DNA of 64,000 nt from Anagrus nilaparvatae (Eukaryota > Arthropoda > Insecta > Hymenoptera > Mymaridae), in assembly GCA_022575985.1 (NCBI GenBank), contig JAKSXM010000007.1, positions 9,674,501 through 9,738,500 on the forward strand, in the 5' to 3' direction. Positions within the stretch are counted from its first letter, which is position 1, and each line of letters opens with the position of its first letter. Below the pieces are notes generated by a model. That model made no database searches, was not told the DNA's origin, and saw nothing but the letters and a program-made list of their open reading frames with translations. Both the position numbers and the translations under genes were made by a program. Shown piece by piece: positions 35,955 to 47,582 of this stretch.

Positions 35955-37218
35955 ATGGTTTTCCAGGTATTTAAGAAAAAAATTTTTTATAATTAATTTA
36001 AATATTCAAAAGTGAAAAGTTAACTAATTTGTTTTTTTAATTTTTTCATAGTATATTGTGATAGCGGCACTTGTTGCTTTATCAAAAGCAGCTATAGTTC
36101 CAGTTGCAAAAACAGTTCCAGTAGTAGCTGCTAGATTAGAGCATTATAATCCGAATCCACAATACACATTTGCTTATGACGTTCATGATCCGATAACGGG
36201 TGACTCTAAAGCACAATTTGAAACAAGAAATGGTGATATTGTTGAAGGAAGTTATTCGCTAATTGAACCTGATGGTAGTAGAAGAATAGTTGACTATGCA
36301 TCGGATGCATTTAATGGATTCAATGCAGTTGTTCGAAATGAGCCAGTTGTAGTTGGAGTGACTGCTCCTGTACGAAGAAGTGCTGGAAACTTAGTCAGAA
36401 GACAAGTTTTAGCCTTTGATAATTTCGTACAACCAGCTGTTGTTCGTTCCGCAGCTCCAGTGCACTCTCATTATGTTAATGTTGAAGCACCGGTACATTC
36501 ACATTTTGCACGATTAGAAGCTGCACCTCATTCACATATAACACCAGCACACGCTCATGTACCAAGTGTTGAAACACATGCACATGCACACGTTGCTGGT
36601 TTGGAACCAGTCGTACAACCACATTTTGCTAGATTAGAATCTGCAGTCCATGCTCACAATCCTCATACACACGTAGTTCCAGCACATGCACATGTACAAC
36701 CATCACATTCGCACATTGCTACCATCGCATCCCCATTGCATTCCCACTTTGCAGCTGCATATATACAACCATCAGTAACAGCTATAGCCAGTCCTGTTCG
36801 TTCAGTTCTTCGTGTTGATGCACCAATTCGATATCCTTTTAATATTGCCGCAGTTGCCCCAGTAGTTAATGTTGGAACTCCAGTCATCCCGGAACAACCT
36901 GCAGTCGTTAATGTTGAAACAGCACCAGTATTGGCTCAACCTCAAGTACCTCACATTGATATTGGAGCCGAAGTAGAATATATTAACACACAAGCTAATC
37001 CTTCTCAAAGTGATCAAGAACAGTACAGACAAAGACAAAGATTGCGGCAACAACAAACACGAAAAGAACAACCACAATATCAAGGGCAAAAACAATTTCG
37101 ACAGTCATCTAATCTACAACCACATCAAAAATATGGACCACCACCAGAATATCAACAGCAACAACAACAACAACAATATATTTCACGTCAGACCCAAACT
37201 CAAAGGCAATATTTGTAA
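35955..37218 (+). CDS. RR-2 cuticular protein with long His-repeat and Gln-rich tail
   Basis: Exon 1 is 35955-35966 (MVFQ), exon 2 is 36052-37218; total 392 residues, long for the family. A signal peptide (MVFQYIVIAALVALSKAAI) leads into the RR-2 domain (YTFAYDVHDPITGDSKAQFE, then [20 protein letters not shown] and IVDYASDAFNGFNAVVRNEP). Residues about 140-250 hold degenerate repeats around HSHFARLE and HAHV; a further V/P-rich segment follows. The last 60 residues are Q/R-rich with QQQQQQQ. His-rich tails in cuticle proteins are often linked to cross-linking and sclerotisation; that role here is inference. Codons in the tail are less A+T-biased than the flanks, as expected of real coding sequence. 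Confidence 0.9.
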
Positions 37219-37799
37219 AAATTCAGTAAATTGTAAATATATTCTTTGTAATATTTAAGATCTCAATGAACTCATTTATTCATTTTTGTATAAAAATATT
37301 AAAATAATTAAAAAAAAAGTTTTTTTGTAAGAAATTTAAGTACTTTGACTATTTTTTGTAATAAAAAAAATATATAAAAAGTGATATCTATTTTGGCATT
37401 GATTTTAATTTAATATATTATTCAACGATTTACTATGCCCTGGAAATAACAATGAGAGAAAAAAGAAAGAATTTTTATAAAATTGCAATAATTATTACTA
37501 ATAAGATACATTGTAAAGACATTAATATTCATGACTGAAAATTGAATTTAAAATTATGCCAGTAGGTATAATTTTTTTAATCAATTGATATTATTATTAT
37601 TATTTTTTTATTAAGAAGAAATTATTGTGCAGGCAAGACCGATACTCATTTGATACATTAGAAGTAAGAGTACATATTACATATTATCTTGAACTTGTTA
37701 GAATACAAGGATAATAATATTAATAAAAAGTTAAAAAAATCAAAATTTAACAAAAAATTAACGAATTATAATATTAATTCATGATACATAAAAGAGTTT
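37219..37799. other. 3' flank of the fourth cuticle gene
   Basis: AATAAA-like signals near 37360. The rest is A+T-rich DNA with no recognised element. Confidence 0.4.
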
Positions 37800-37960
37800 A
37801 AGCAAAAATTTTCAAAATTATTGACAAAACAAAAAAAAAAATTTTTTAAGTTACATTTACGGTTGACGGAAAGATATCGAGGTTTTCTGAATATTTAACA
37901 AATGCTGCATTAAATAAGCTTTAAAAGAGTCTCGATTTGTATATATATTTTAAGAGTGAT
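37800..37960 (+). repeat. Dispersed repeat shared with 57355-57700
   Basis: TTTCAAAATTATTGACAAAA, GGTTTTCTG and AACAAATGCTGCATT followed by TCTCGATTTGTATAT match the 57.4 kb copy. That copy is interrupted by a MITE at 57467-57652; this copy shows the uninterrupted state. Confidence 0.7.
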
Positions 37961-38302
37961 TGGGAAATCATTCCACTCTGTTATGTCTGATAATAGAAAA
38001 ACGAGTGATAATAAGTTTCAGTTCTTCAGTAGCTTGGAAGAGTAAAAGTTAGTGGTAGGAAGTTAGATAGGGTGGTATCGGGTAAATTCCATTGCAAACG
38101 CTTTATCGTATTTATTAAAAATCGATGAAGGATAAGGTGTTCTTTGAGAGGATACCAACTATGCACAAGTACCATTTTAAAATACTGTCTTCTAGACTTG
38201 GAAGTAACACAATTTAATTCATTTCTTAGGGGTGTAATAGCTACTCGTTTATATATCTACCAATACCAAAAAGTACATTTACGGCTCGAGTCCAGGAAAC
38301 TA

Positions 38303-38450
38303 AAGAATGGCCCAAATAGCACGTAAATTACCTTCTGTGATGAAGCCGTGGATGTTAAACTGCGAATGGGGCATTCTTTATTTATGGACAAGGGCCGTAT
38401 AAAATATTTTTGTGTCTTTGGTGAGAAAACGCGTCTTTGCCGGATGTGTA
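38303..38450. repeat. Dispersed repeat also found in odorant receptor introns
   Basis: Blocks AGAATGGCCCAAATAGCACG, TTAAACTGCGAATGGGGCAT and TGGACAAGGGCCGTAT match segments at about 46170-46345 and 62060-62215 inside intron 3 of both receptor copies. Confidence 0.6.
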
Positions 38451-38474
38451 GCAATAGCCTTTATATAATTATAT

Positions 38475-38690
38475 GTATAGGCGATTTTTTCTCAAGCCAG
38501 CCACCTCTTGCTTTCTAAAAATGAAAACTTAAAAGAATTTCGCTTTTTCCAAATTGATAAGAAAGGGGTCTAGTTTTATTTTCTCATTGCCCTTTTCAAA
38601 TCCGTAAATCTAAAGTACCTTTTTTAGGCGCTAAGCGGCACTTGGTCGAAATTTAAAAACCAGAAAAATTGAAGGAAAAGCCATTTTTTA
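38475..38690. mobile_element. Decayed half-copy of foldback element A
   Basis: Follows the left arm of 1753-2788 block by block: TAGGCGATTTTTTCTCAAGC, AAGGGGTCTAGTTTTATTTT, TGCCCTTTTCAAATCCGTAA and TTTTTTAGGCGCTAAGCGGC. No matching right arm was seen here. Confidence 0.65.
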
Positions 38691-40149
38691 TTAAAAAGAA
38701 GAAAACTGGTTGGTCTTATTTTTTTGTCTCCTAGAATCTAAAATTTATATCTCTTACGCTGCCGAATTGCTATGCTTGAAAATTCAAATAATTATCTGAT
38801 AATTCAAAATTTAAATTAAATTTAAATAAAAATATGTGAATTCTTACAAATTATAAGTAAAATATATAACTTGAAAAAAAAATTCAGAATTCTAACTTAG
38901 TTTTGTGGAGAACTTAACATAATTCTAAAACTTGGTAAAAACTTAATAAATATTTTCAGGTTATAGGAATCTGTATATGACATACGTATGACTCTTTAAC
39001 TTCACTAATTGTCTTGAAACTTTGATAATTTACAAGTTCCAATATATTGAAATATCATATATAATTTTATATATAATTACAATTTAAATATTAAATTTGT
39101 TTCGCGACCTTTTGAATTTTAATCACACAGATTATTTAATTCCCAATGCATTTAAAATATATTCTATTGCAATTTTATAAAGGCCATAAACATGCAATAA
39201 TTGATTTGGATGGCATATTTTTAATTTAAAATCAATGTATATTAATGTATAGAAAAATTGTCATGGTTTAGTTTTTTTTAATTCACTTTCTTTCGTGTGG
39301 TATGAAAACCTCAACATGCTTAAAGATTGTGAAACATCTTCTTCAGGTATTTAAGTAAAAAAATCTAAATTTTTAATTATAGCAATTAAATTTAAAAAAA
39401 TTTTTTTGTTGACATAATATAATTTTACAGATTATGAATGGGCTATTGGCTTAAATGAAAAATGCTTAGAATTACTCGGAGTTTGGCCAAGTGAGGATAA
39501 AAAGAAATTTAACTCAAAAATTAGAGTACCGTTTATGATATTTTTTTTATTTTTTTTCTTTTTTATACCACAAATTTATGCATTAATATTAAATATTAAT
39601 TATTTACAACTTGTTGTTGATAATCTTTTAATAAGCTCTGCAACATTAGCATCATGTTTAAAATTAATTTTTCTTTGGTTTGGTGAAAAAGGTAGATATA
39701 ATACCTTTATATTAATTTTTTTAAATAAATGAATTAAAATAATTTACAAACTTATCTACTCTACATTCTTGTTTACAATAATTTTGAACACTTTTGAACA
39801 TTTCAAAAACATCAACGGAAAATATCATCGGCAACCTCAAAAATAAAAATTTTCAAAAACCGGGTAGCTCAGTTGCGAAAAAAGGAAGTTTGACTCAAGT
39901 GGAAAAAATTTTTTGGCACTTATTACTGATTTCTTGTTTTTTTCAGTTTTCTGAAGTTTTTTGCAGAAAAATTGCAAATTTCAATCGAAAATTTGCGACA
40001 AACAGTTGTGAAATTGCAAGCCATATTTTTTGTACCTAAATACGCATAGCAAACCATTTAGAGTAGTAAAATAATGTTTTTTTATTTTACACCATGAGAA
40101 AAGATGAATACTTTTTTTTTCGCTACATTTCTGTTAGTAAATAGGTATA

Positions 40150-41500
40150 TAATTATTAATATTTTAAGAATAAAAAATGTTTTTAATTACGTAAAAAAGA
40201 GTAATCTGGACGAACATGTTATTATAAGCAAAAACAGGATGAGTCAATTATTATTTAAATGGGACATTTTTACTTAAAAAAAAAATTAAATTTTGATAAT
40301 AGTTTTCAGTATATATGTTACGGTTAGAGTCCGATCTCTGGCTAAAGCTAAGACTATCCGGTTATAATAAATGAAAAAAATTTTTCATGCTAATCGCTAA
40401 ATCATCGATGAAACAGCGATGGTTCATCGCTAAATCAGCGCTTGTTTAGTGCAAAAAAATAACTTGAAAAATTTTTTTTTCAATAAATTTTTTTTTTTTA
40501 ATTTTAGAGTTAAAAGTGTTATTAGAGTTATTAGAGTTATTAGAGTTATTAGAGTTATTAGTTATTAGAGTTAAAATAGTTATTTCAGTTTTTCCAAAAA
40601 CACGTTTTCCCATTTTCCAGAGTTTTCCGGAGTTTTTCCGAAAAACTAATGGCAGAAATGGATTTACTGAAGGTTTACCAACATATATAATGTTTCAGAA
40701 TATTTTTTCAAGCTGTTTTTTATTATTTTTCAGCATTTTCCCAAAAAGCACCAACGCTGATCGAGAGCCTAATGTGAGTTTTTTACAGCAATAATAAGTA
40801 AAATTATGACTCATTTTTCTTACATTTTTTACGACAGTCAAAAACACAAAAATGGCTGCCGAAAATCGAGATTTCGCTCTGGGAGGCTAAAAATTGGGCT
40901 GGTTACTTATTTTTGGTAGTAATTTCAGAAAAAAACACTTTTGGGCAGTTTTGAATACCCGACCATACAAATTGCACTCACTTCATTTAAATTTACCCAC
41001 GATTTTTTTCGAATATTTACAAATTTTTTCGAAAATTTACTAATTTTTCGAAAATGTTCTAATTTTTTGTTAATATAAGAAAGTTACTTTTTATAGTGTA
41101 TACCAGATTAATAATAATATAAATTGGAAGTTTCTTTAATAATTTACTTAGTAGTAGATTAATTTTTTTAATAATTACTTTTTTTAATTACATACTTTTA
41201 TCTTTTTGACAAACTATAAATGCCTGTATGTTTGTTGCTAATTATAATGTAAAATAATGTATAATATTAAATATTTGGGTAAAAAAAAACACAAATATGG
41301 TTTTTTTCAAATTTGTTAAATACATATAATATAGGTAGTATTTATTGTTTGATAATTTAATTTTCTTTTTTAAGTAAAAATGTCCCATTTAAATTATAAT
41401 TGACTCATCCTGTTTTTGCTTATAAGAACATGTTCGTCCAGATTACCCTTTTTTACGTAATTAAAAACATTTTTTATTCTTAACATATTAATAATTATAC
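40150..41500. mobile_element. Inner foldback, 1.35 kb, nested
   Basis: The left arm (TTATTAATATTTTAAGAATA ... AATCTGGACGAACATGTTAT ... AAATGGGACATTTTTACTTA) is mirrored at 41370-41500. Inside are a TATATATGTTACG block at 40313, a TTAGAGTTA microsatellite (40503-40570) and a CGAAAATTTAC-type A/T array ending in AAGAAAGTTACTTTTTATAG (about 41087), which resembles the MITE terminus at 59006-59028. Confidence 0.75.
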
Positions 41501-41515
41501 ATACTAATTATTATT

Positions 41516-41800
41516 AAATTGACAACTAGTTGTCAAATTGACAACAGAATACAAAAAAACTTAAAATAATCATTTCACACTATGTTTTCGAGGTTGCTGA
41601 GTTCAAATATGATGTCATAATAACAAAGTTGAAAGTTGGCAGCTGTCAACTAGCTGTCAAATGGACAACAGAATACAGAAAACTTAAAATAATGATTTCA
41701 CAATATGTTTTCGGAACTCAGCAACCTCGGAAACTTATTGTGAAATCATTATTTTAAGTTTTTTGTAATCTGTTGTCAATTTGACAGCTAGTTGGTAGCT
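41516..41800. mobile_element. Third inverted repeat next to the inner foldback
   Basis: Blocks TTGACAACTAGTTGTCAAAT, CAACAGAATACA.AAAACTT, AAAATAATGATTTCACAATA and TGTTTTCGGAACTCAGCAAC recur as both direct and inverted copies within 290 bases. It looks like a short foldback whose left arm was duplicated. Confidence 0.65.
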
Positions 41801-43454
41801 GCAAACAATCAAAAATGTCAATTTGACATCAGATTTGGAATTAGCGACCTCTAAAACATAAAGGTATATGCTTTAAAAGTAAAAGAAAAAAGGTTTTGAA
41901 GCGATTTTGCCATGGTGGAGCTTTGGAGCTTTCAAGCTCCGTAGCTGCCAAAGTTGAGACTTTTGAGCTTTGTGCCCATTGAGACTTTTGTTCAGAATAA
42001 TAAAATCTACAACATATCCAAAATTCAGCCAATTCGACCGAAAGGCAAAATCCTATATTTTTGTGCGGGGTCCTTTGTAAAAATTTTTTTCTCAAAATTG
42101 CGAGCAAAATTGTTATCCAAAATTTCAAAAAATGTTACTAATTTTATATTTTTGGATGTTCTAACTAATTGTGATTCATTGAAGTAGTTCTATAGTTCAA
42201 GGAAATATTTTCCTATTTTTTGAAGAACCTCAGTGCCAATGGTTTGGCGGCGTTTTTTACAATAATCAGGTTCTACATTGCAATTTATTTTGTTTATTTT
42301 TGGCCAACTTTGACCTTCTTTATTAATTTCCTGGAAAGCTAAATAAAAAATCTAACTTCATATTCTGAAAAAGCAACTTATGTTATCAATATTTTAAATT
42401 AATTTTGGTACATTTTGATACACATGCAAGTTCAGTTCAGTTTTTTAAATAAGGCCTTCGGACTTAAAGTATTAAGATTTAATAGTTTAGGTTTCAGATA
42501 AAAAGTTTTTAATATTTTAATTATAATAATAAAGGCGTGAATAAAGGACAATGAGTCTGACAGATACCGGATAGTACTGATTTTTTGTTGAAATATGATC
42601 AAGAAATTTTTTTAGAAGGATGTGGAAAATGACAATGATATATCCATATATCTGGGCCAGATCTGGGCCAGATCACGCCGTATCTGGGCCGGATCGGCCC
42701 ATACTTCCGATTCTATTCGGGATCTTATTTCATGTAAGTCATTTTCATTTACTTTAGAATTATCGAAGAATTATCAATATAACCCGTGATATAACCTTAA
42801 GCCACTTCTAAACCAGATTAAAATTCGAGTTTAAATCTATAGTCTAGCAGTATAAATTTTAGTACCAGGAAGGACCGAGCTCCGCTCGGGTTATATCTAC
42901 GTTTGGGTTAAGTCACATTTATTTGCATCGAATAAGTTTTCAATAAAACATAATGTAGCCCAGTACTTTTTATTATAATTGCAAAAAGTTGACCGATTTT
43001 TAAAAATCAAGTTTTGTTTTCCTCAAAAATTTTTCAATAATAGCATTGTTTCAACAATAGCATTTTTTTTATAATTTTTAATTAATTAATTGCGTTTATT
43101 TATTTACTTACATTTTTTACTTTATTATGTAAATTCTATAAAAACACATTAAAAAAAAAAAAAAAAAACTAATAAAGCAATAAAAAAAAGGTCTTTTCAA
43201 GTGGGATAATAAAAAAAAAAGAACAGATGTCTCATATATAAACATCGAAAATTAACGAAAACACCGACAACCCCTATGTATAAGCATATGAGATGGCTGA
43301 ATTAGGAAAACTCGCAGAAAACGAATTTTCACGAAATTGTGACCTATACCGATGGATTCCTTGTTATGAAAAACTCGAAAATGCTTGATCTGAAAAAAAT
43401 CGCACCGTTGGTTCTTGAGATAGCCAATGGAAACATAGGTACAACGCGTTTAAA
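41801..43454. other. Interior of the outer foldback with small GC-rich motifs
   Basis: No transposase recognised. Two oddities stand out against the A+T background: a cluster of ATCTGGGCC repeats with GGATCGGCCC at 42652-42692, and a hairpin GACCGAGCTCCGCTCGGGTT at about 42874-42893. Confidence 0.45.
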
Positions 43455-46400
43455 GATATAGATATACCTATTTGCTAACAGAAATGTAGCGAAAAAAAAG
43501 GATTCATCTTTTCTCATGATGTAAAATAAAAAAACATTATTTTATGACTCTAAATGGTCTGCTATGCGTTTTTAGGTACAAAAAATATGGCTTGTAATTT
43601 CACAACTGTTTGGCGCAAATGCGCAAATTTTCGATTAAAATTTGCAATTTTTCTACAAAAATCGTAAAATTACGAAATAGTTGTAAATTTACGATTTTTT
43701 CAAAAATTTACGAAAAAATAAATCGTTAATTTACTATTTTTTCGCAAATTTACAAATATTAGTAAATTTCCGATTTTTGTCAAAAAATTGCAAATTTTTT
43801 CGAAAATTTACTAAATTTTCGTAAATTTACCAATTCTGTCGTAAAATCACCGGATTTATTTTTTACAGTGTAGTTAAACTTTCAAGCAAAAGCTAAAATA
43901 CAAAATAAAAATGATGTAATTATAATACAGGGTAAAAAAATGATCTGTGCATCGTAAAATTCTTAACTGATCAAGCCTCTTACCATTCATCAAACGACTT
44001 TTTTTAATTATTAGTTAGAATTTTTCGGGGATAAGAAAAATGGTAATATAAGTTTGTTACATTTAAATTACTGCATGTAAGATCAGTTTAAAGAAGCTAA
44101 GAATTATTAGCTGATTACTATAAACTTTACTTTTGCTTATACTAAATTTTTACTTATGTTTAGGGCCATATTATTCTATACAAGATTTTTAATTAGTAAT
44201 TTCTCAACTTATGAGCTAAATGAAACAATACAGAAAAAAATCAATAATTATAATATATTATAAAATTAATTCACTTTTAATGAATACACACATCATTTTT
44301 TTACACTGTGTTATAGTTTCATCATTTTTATTTTGAATTTTAGCTTTTGGTTGAATTGAAGCAAATGGTTGAATTTCACTATTTTTGGTTGAATTTTGAA
44401 CCAATCAGTTTAATATTCAACAAATTGATTGAATATTCAATCAAAGCAGCTCTACCATGTACATATAATAGGAGTTATTTGAGTATGACCTAATCTTAAT
44501 GAATAAAAATTTATTTTTTGATAAATTAAACATTATTTTTTATTTAAATGCCTATTAAAGTGAAAATTATCATAAGTCGATTTGATCGAAAATCCGGCCC
44601 TCTGGTACATTATATAAGCTTCACTGTATTATTAAATTATTTATTAATTTTTAATTTTACAATAAATAGGGTTGATACAAGTTGTTGATTGCATAAAAGA
44701 TGACTGGAAAAATGTGCAAAGTACATCAAAACCTTTAGTAATGATTAACGAAGCTAAAAAGGGACGTATTTTTACAATACTTACTTTCATTATGGTAACT
44801 TGTTCATTTCTTGGATTTTCATTGGGTTCAATATTTAATTTAAATATTAGACTAACATCAAATATTACTGATTATGGAGAAAGACATTTATTTTCACAAA
44901 GCTACTATCCATATGATTATTCAATAAGTCCATATTATGAATTAACTAATTTATCACAAATGATAGCTGCAGCGTTTCTTGCAGTTTCAGTATCTATACC
45001 AGAAAATTTTATCGCAAGATATAAAACATATGTTAGGTGATGAAAAGTTGAGCCATACATCTGAATTGATTAATTATTGTTATAAGAATATAAGTTCAAT
45101 TGTTTCTAGACATGTTCATATTCTAAAGTAAGAAAATATGTTTTTTTTACATTATACAAATTTATTTTATTAAAAAAATATAGGCACTCCCTCATTAAAA
45201 TATTTCATTATAATATAATTACTGAATTTATAAGTCACTGAAATGAAAATAAAGTTTTAAAATTCGTCAGTATTTTCTCATTTTTTAGAACCTCAGTAGT
45301 CAGAAAGATGTTGTACCGAAATCAAAGCCGTTATTTTTAGGGATAATTACTTAGAACTTTAATTTAGGGGTTCTAGATAGATTTATTAAAAAAATATGAA
45401 TCAATATTTTACGAGAAATTAAAATCTAAAGTTAGATGTTAGATTTGTTACGTGACGTAGCCTAAGATTTAAAAAATCTAAAATTTTGCGTATTAGAAAA
45501 AATCATATTTAGAGCTGGAGCATTTAGACTCAGGTATCTAAGACATTTTTTTTAGATGAATAAATTAAAAAACAAGAAATTCAGACTCAATTAGAAGGAA
45601 AACTCACATGCTTATCAGTTGAAGTATGTGCAGGCAAATCAACTTTTGGACTAAAATTTTACGGGAAATTTTCTATTAATATCTAAAAGAACAATATTTT
45701 TAAATTAAGTGTTTGTCAAAAAATATAAGCAAATTTTGACCTACTTGAAAAAAGGCGAAAAACAAATCTTTTCAAACAACTCTAAAATTAGGATATTTTC
45801 CTATAAAGGTTTTGATTTAGAGACAACTCTAAATATGAACTATTTTCTGACTCTGAGGGCCCTAAAAATCATAAAATATTTTGGGAATCATCGCTGAAAA
45901 ACTTTTTTGATCTAGTCACCTGTGAACTTGAATATATACAATCATATTAAGTATCAAGGGCGCAAAAGTTTCGGTACTAGTGTGATAACTAGCTTCAGAG
46001 TTTGAGAAATCGGGTACGAGTGTTATGTTTTCACGCTGGTGTCTAAAGTTTTCTAATATTTTTTGCATGTCTATGCGTAAAACAAGTGCAGGAAATTTCT
46101 TGCCAAGTTTTACCTACAAGTTTTACGCCAGGAAAGGCAAAATAGTAAATTACGACCCATGACCAGAAAAATAATGGCTCAAATCTCACGTAAACCTTCC
46201 TAGACAAGACCGAGGATAGTAAACTGCGATTTGGGTCATTCTTTTTTTATGGACAAAGGTCGGATTTTTCTGCGTCAGTGGCGAGAAAGTACGATTTTCT
46301 TGACCGCTCAAAGGCCAGGAAATCGTACTTTCGTGGACACTGTTCGGAAAAATAAATTTTAATTATTTAACTTTAAATAGAATGGTTTCTGCAATAGAAG

Positions 46401-47582
46401 ATTCGTTTACTTTTCAAATACTTATTCAATGGTCTTGTTTAGTTTTTACAACTTGTAGTTTAGGAGTAACTCTGTTATTTGTGAGTATAAATTATTAAAA
46501 TTTCACAAGTATAAAATTTATCATTTATTATACTAATATTTAAAAATATCTTTTTAGGCATTTCATACAAAGCAATTAGAAACTTTACAAATGATAACTC
46601 TTATTATAACATTAAGTTGTTTTTTAATGTTTTCACTGGTCAACTGTATTGTTAGTGAAAATCTTTATAAAAACGTAAGTATTGTTTGTAACGTAACATT
46701 AAATATAGTTAATGTATTGGGATGTTGTGGGATTGCCCCGTTTACACGAGCGCCAAGTTGGGCTGAGTTCAGTCAGTAAATCGGTTTGAGCAAAAATTTA
46801 GTGAGGAGCTGGATGAATTAAGTAGATCACCAAGAAAGATGTTTAAACGTTATAGACTAATTTACAAAATTTTTGATTTCAACTGAATATTTTAAAATGT
46901 GATTTTTTTATATTTAACCATTAAAATTGTTAATTTTCCAACGTAATGGTCACGTAACAGTGTTTCTCCATAGTGCATTAGGTTTGCTCATCAGTAGACT
47001 TCTAAAACACCTTATACTCCAGTTAAAATATGGGTTTGGTTGTATTTTCACTGGCGAACACGAGATTTGCTCTACTATAGGTTTTTTGGGTCGCTGAACA
47101 CGAAAATCAGGGTCATATCAACTAATAGCTACACATCCCTGACCAACTTGGCCCCAAAAATTCAGTACTAGTGTAAGCGTAACCTAGGCAGAAGTTATTA
47201 TACCCGAATTTCCTCGCGAATTTCATAGTTACTTGAATTTTAAATGATATGATTTTGTTGAAAAATAGATTTGTTATGTCTGATAATGAACTAATGAATT
47301 TAAATTTAAATTTAGTATCCAGTAATTATTTTTTAAACAGTACCTTCTTTGAATGAAAATTAATTGACTAAAATAAAATATATTTTCCAGAGTAATAAAA
47401 TTTTTTTTGATATTTATGATTCTGAATGGTATACAAAACCTTGTAAAATTAAAAAATGTTTAATACCAATACTTATTATGTCTCAAAAATCATACCATCT
47501 TAAAGCAGGTTTATTAGTCGAATTATCCATGGAATCATTTTGCATTGTAAGTATACACCAACTATGTACGTATTGGAGAATA

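Larger units (their letters stand above)
39968..43655. mobile_element. Outer foldback, 3.7 kb, in intron 2 of receptor copy 1
   Basis: The left arm 39968-40152 (CAAATTTCAATCGAAAATTT ... AAGCCATATTTTTTGTACCT ... TTTTACACCATGAGAAAAGA ... GCTACATTTCTGTTAGTAAA) is mirrored at about 43455-43655. Everything between lies inside, including two further inverted repeats. It is absent from the same intron of receptor copy 2. Confidence 0.8.
39316..47546 (+). pseudogene. Odorant receptor copy 1 (7tm_6 family), frameshifted
   Basis: Insect odorant receptors are seven-transmembrane, ligand-gated channel subunits that work with Orco. Exons: 39316-39346, 39431-39691, 44670-45127, 46381-46480, 46558-46674, 47391-47546. 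The start (MLKDCETSSSDYEWAIGLNE) and GVWPSEDKKKFNSKIRV are typical; a terminal-domain match reads YDSEWYTKPCKIKKCLIPIL, then MSQKSYHLKAG. Relative to copy 2 (59230-63230), exon 3 lacks 44 nt around 45012, so the frame runs to TGA at 45038-45040; the frame after the deletion is otherwise open. All splice sites look intact. Intron 2 is 5.0 kb because of nested foldbacks, and a Helitron-like insertion follows exon 6. No last exon was found. It is probably a young pseudogene; an assembly error at the deletion is the alternative. Confidence 0.82.

Noticed and set aside
39535..40039. Two separate small proteins
   Set aside because: The first is the 3' part of receptor exon 2 read through its donor site; the second is the foldback/repeat sequence in intron 2.
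45709..45897. 62-codon open frame in receptor intron 3
   Set aside because: Lies inside the intron, not conserved as an open frame in copy 2, no domain.
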